Source: Pseudomonas sp. (GTDB lineage Bacteria > Pseudomonadota > Gammaproteobacteria > Pseudomonadales > Pseudomonadaceae). From it: DNA of 64,000 bases. Under the pieces are notes generated by a model. The model searched no databases. It worked only from the letters and a program-made list of their open reading frames with translations, and was not told the origin of the DNA. This document shows positions 63,444 through 64,000 of this stretch, one piece after another (the first letter of the stretch is position 1; each line of letters starts with the position of its first letter). The translations under genes and the position numbers were made by a program. Where the stretch lies: contig NZ_JAUXMX010000043.1 of NCBI RefSeq assembly GCF_030683065.1, forward strand, positions 1 to 64,000. The letters run 5' to 3'.

Positions 63444-64000
63444 ATGGATCGCGTGCGAAACCTCCTGGAACAGATCCAGGGCCGACTCGACAGCCTGAAC
63501 AAGGCTGAACGTAAAGTCGCCGAAGTGATTCTGCGCAACCCGCAGCAAGCCACCCGCCTGAGTATCGCCGCCCTGGCGCAAGCCGCACTGGTCAGTGAAC
63601 CGACGGTAAACCGCTTCTGCCGCTCATTCGGCGTCAGCGGCTACCCCGAACTGAAAATGCAGCTGGCGCAAAGCCTGGCCAGCGGCGCCGCCTATGTCAG
63701 CCGCGCGGTGGAAGCCGACGACGCCCCTGAAGCCTATACCCGCAAGATCTTCGGCAGCGCCATTGCCTCGCTGGACAGCGCCTGCCAGTCCCTTGACCCA
63801 CAGCTGGTCAGCCGCGCAGTCGACCTGCTGATCCAGGCACGGCAGATCCACTTCTTCGGCCTCGGCGCCTCGGCCCCGGTGGCACTGGACGCCCAGCACA
63901 AGTTCTTCCGCTTCAACCTGGCCGTATCGGCCCACGCCGACGTGCTGATGCAGCGCATGCTCGCCTCGGTGGCGCACACCGGCGACCTGTTCGTGATCAT
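63444..64000 (+). CDS. hexR: HexR transcriptional regulator, 5' part
   Basis: The first 185 residues of an RpiR-family repressor, cut by the window end. It starts [20 protein letters not shown], has the helix-turn-helix [20 protein letters not shown] near residue 45, and enters the SIS sugar-phosphate domain ([20 protein letters not shown]). HexR represses zwf, eda and related genes and is released by KDPG. AGGAAG lies ten bases before the ATG. It is divergent from zwf. Confidence 0.93.
   Translation, partial: MDRVRNLLEQIQGRLDSLNKAERKVAEVILRNPQQATRLSIAALAQAALVSEPTVNRFCRSFGVSGYPELKMQLAQSLASGAAYVSRAVEADDAPEAYTRKIFGSAIASLDSACQSLDPQLVSRAVDLLIQARQIHFFGLGASAPVALDAQHKFFRFNLAVSAHADVLMQRMLASVAHTGDLFVI

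Overview
The window is a GC-rich, densely coding chromosomal segment of a Pseudomonas. This rests on a clear oprH-phoP-phoQ operon, the hexR / zwf-pgl-eda Entner-Doudoroff locus at the right end, an almost complete ped cluster for PQQ-dependent alcohol oxidation, and abundant Pseudomonas-type REP repeats with two REP-associated transposases. The species cannot be fixed from the sequence alone.

Layout. 1-2.0 kb: an acyl-CoA dehydrogenase followed by the remnant of an acyl-CoA ligase, with a divergent AraC-type regulator (2.3-3.3 kb). 3.3-6.1 kb: oprH-phoP-phoQ with four tandem PhoP half-sites upstream. 6.2-7.4 kb: an MFS exporter. 8.1-28.9 kb: the ped region, with aldehyde dehydrogenase (pedI), a lanthanide-type quinoprotein alcohol dehydrogenase (pedH), a lipoprotein-type malate:quinone oxidoreductase, pedG, cytochrome c (pedF), a calcium-type quinoprotein alcohol dehydrogenase (pedE), a pentapeptide-repeat protein (pedD), a two-component system (pedR2-pedS2) with a small cupredoxin-like gene, a Sel1 protein, the ABC system pedA1A2BC, a hypothetical gene and the activator agmR/pedR1. 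29.1-32.8 kb: an MFS permease and a bifunctional glucosylglycerol-phosphate synthase/phosphatase. 33.0-34.2 kb: a RAYT transposase and a ModE-like regulator. 34.2-43.3 kb: an arsenic island built from two converging operons (arsC-arsR-arsH-gap-arsJ, and arsR2-[broken arsD]-arsA-acr3-ATP-grasp). 43.4-45.9 kb: cbpM-cbpA, a degenerate thioredoxin-like gene and a trypsin-like protease. 45.9-52.2 kb: an ApbE / PepSY-flavoreductase / DUF2271 membrane redox operon and a divergent two-component system. 52.2-56.3 kb: phosphoglucomutase and phosphoketolase. 56.7-60.3 kb: a BON protein, a DUF3309 protein, an unrecognised secreted protein, an SBF-type transporter and an aldo/keto reductase fragment. 60.4-64 kb: eda, pgl, zwf and the 5' part of hexR.

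How it works together. PedE and PedH oxidise alcohols in the periplasm and pass electrons through PedF; PedI oxidises the aldehyde; PedR2/PedS2 and AgmR control the switch; PedA1A2BC is the transporter linked in P. putida KT2440 to growth at low lanthanide. I see a shared sequence (core TACTACC) upstream of six ped transcription units, always on the strand of the gene it precedes. The ars island combines arsenate reduction, pumped As(III) efflux, the GAPDH/ArsJ route and ArsH, plus an ATP-grasp enzyme translationally coupled to acr3 that I cannot assign. The right end supplies the Entner-Doudoroff enzymes, with phosphoketolase and phosphoglucomutase as flanking carbon-flux genes.

No tRNA, rRNA or CRISPR array was seen.
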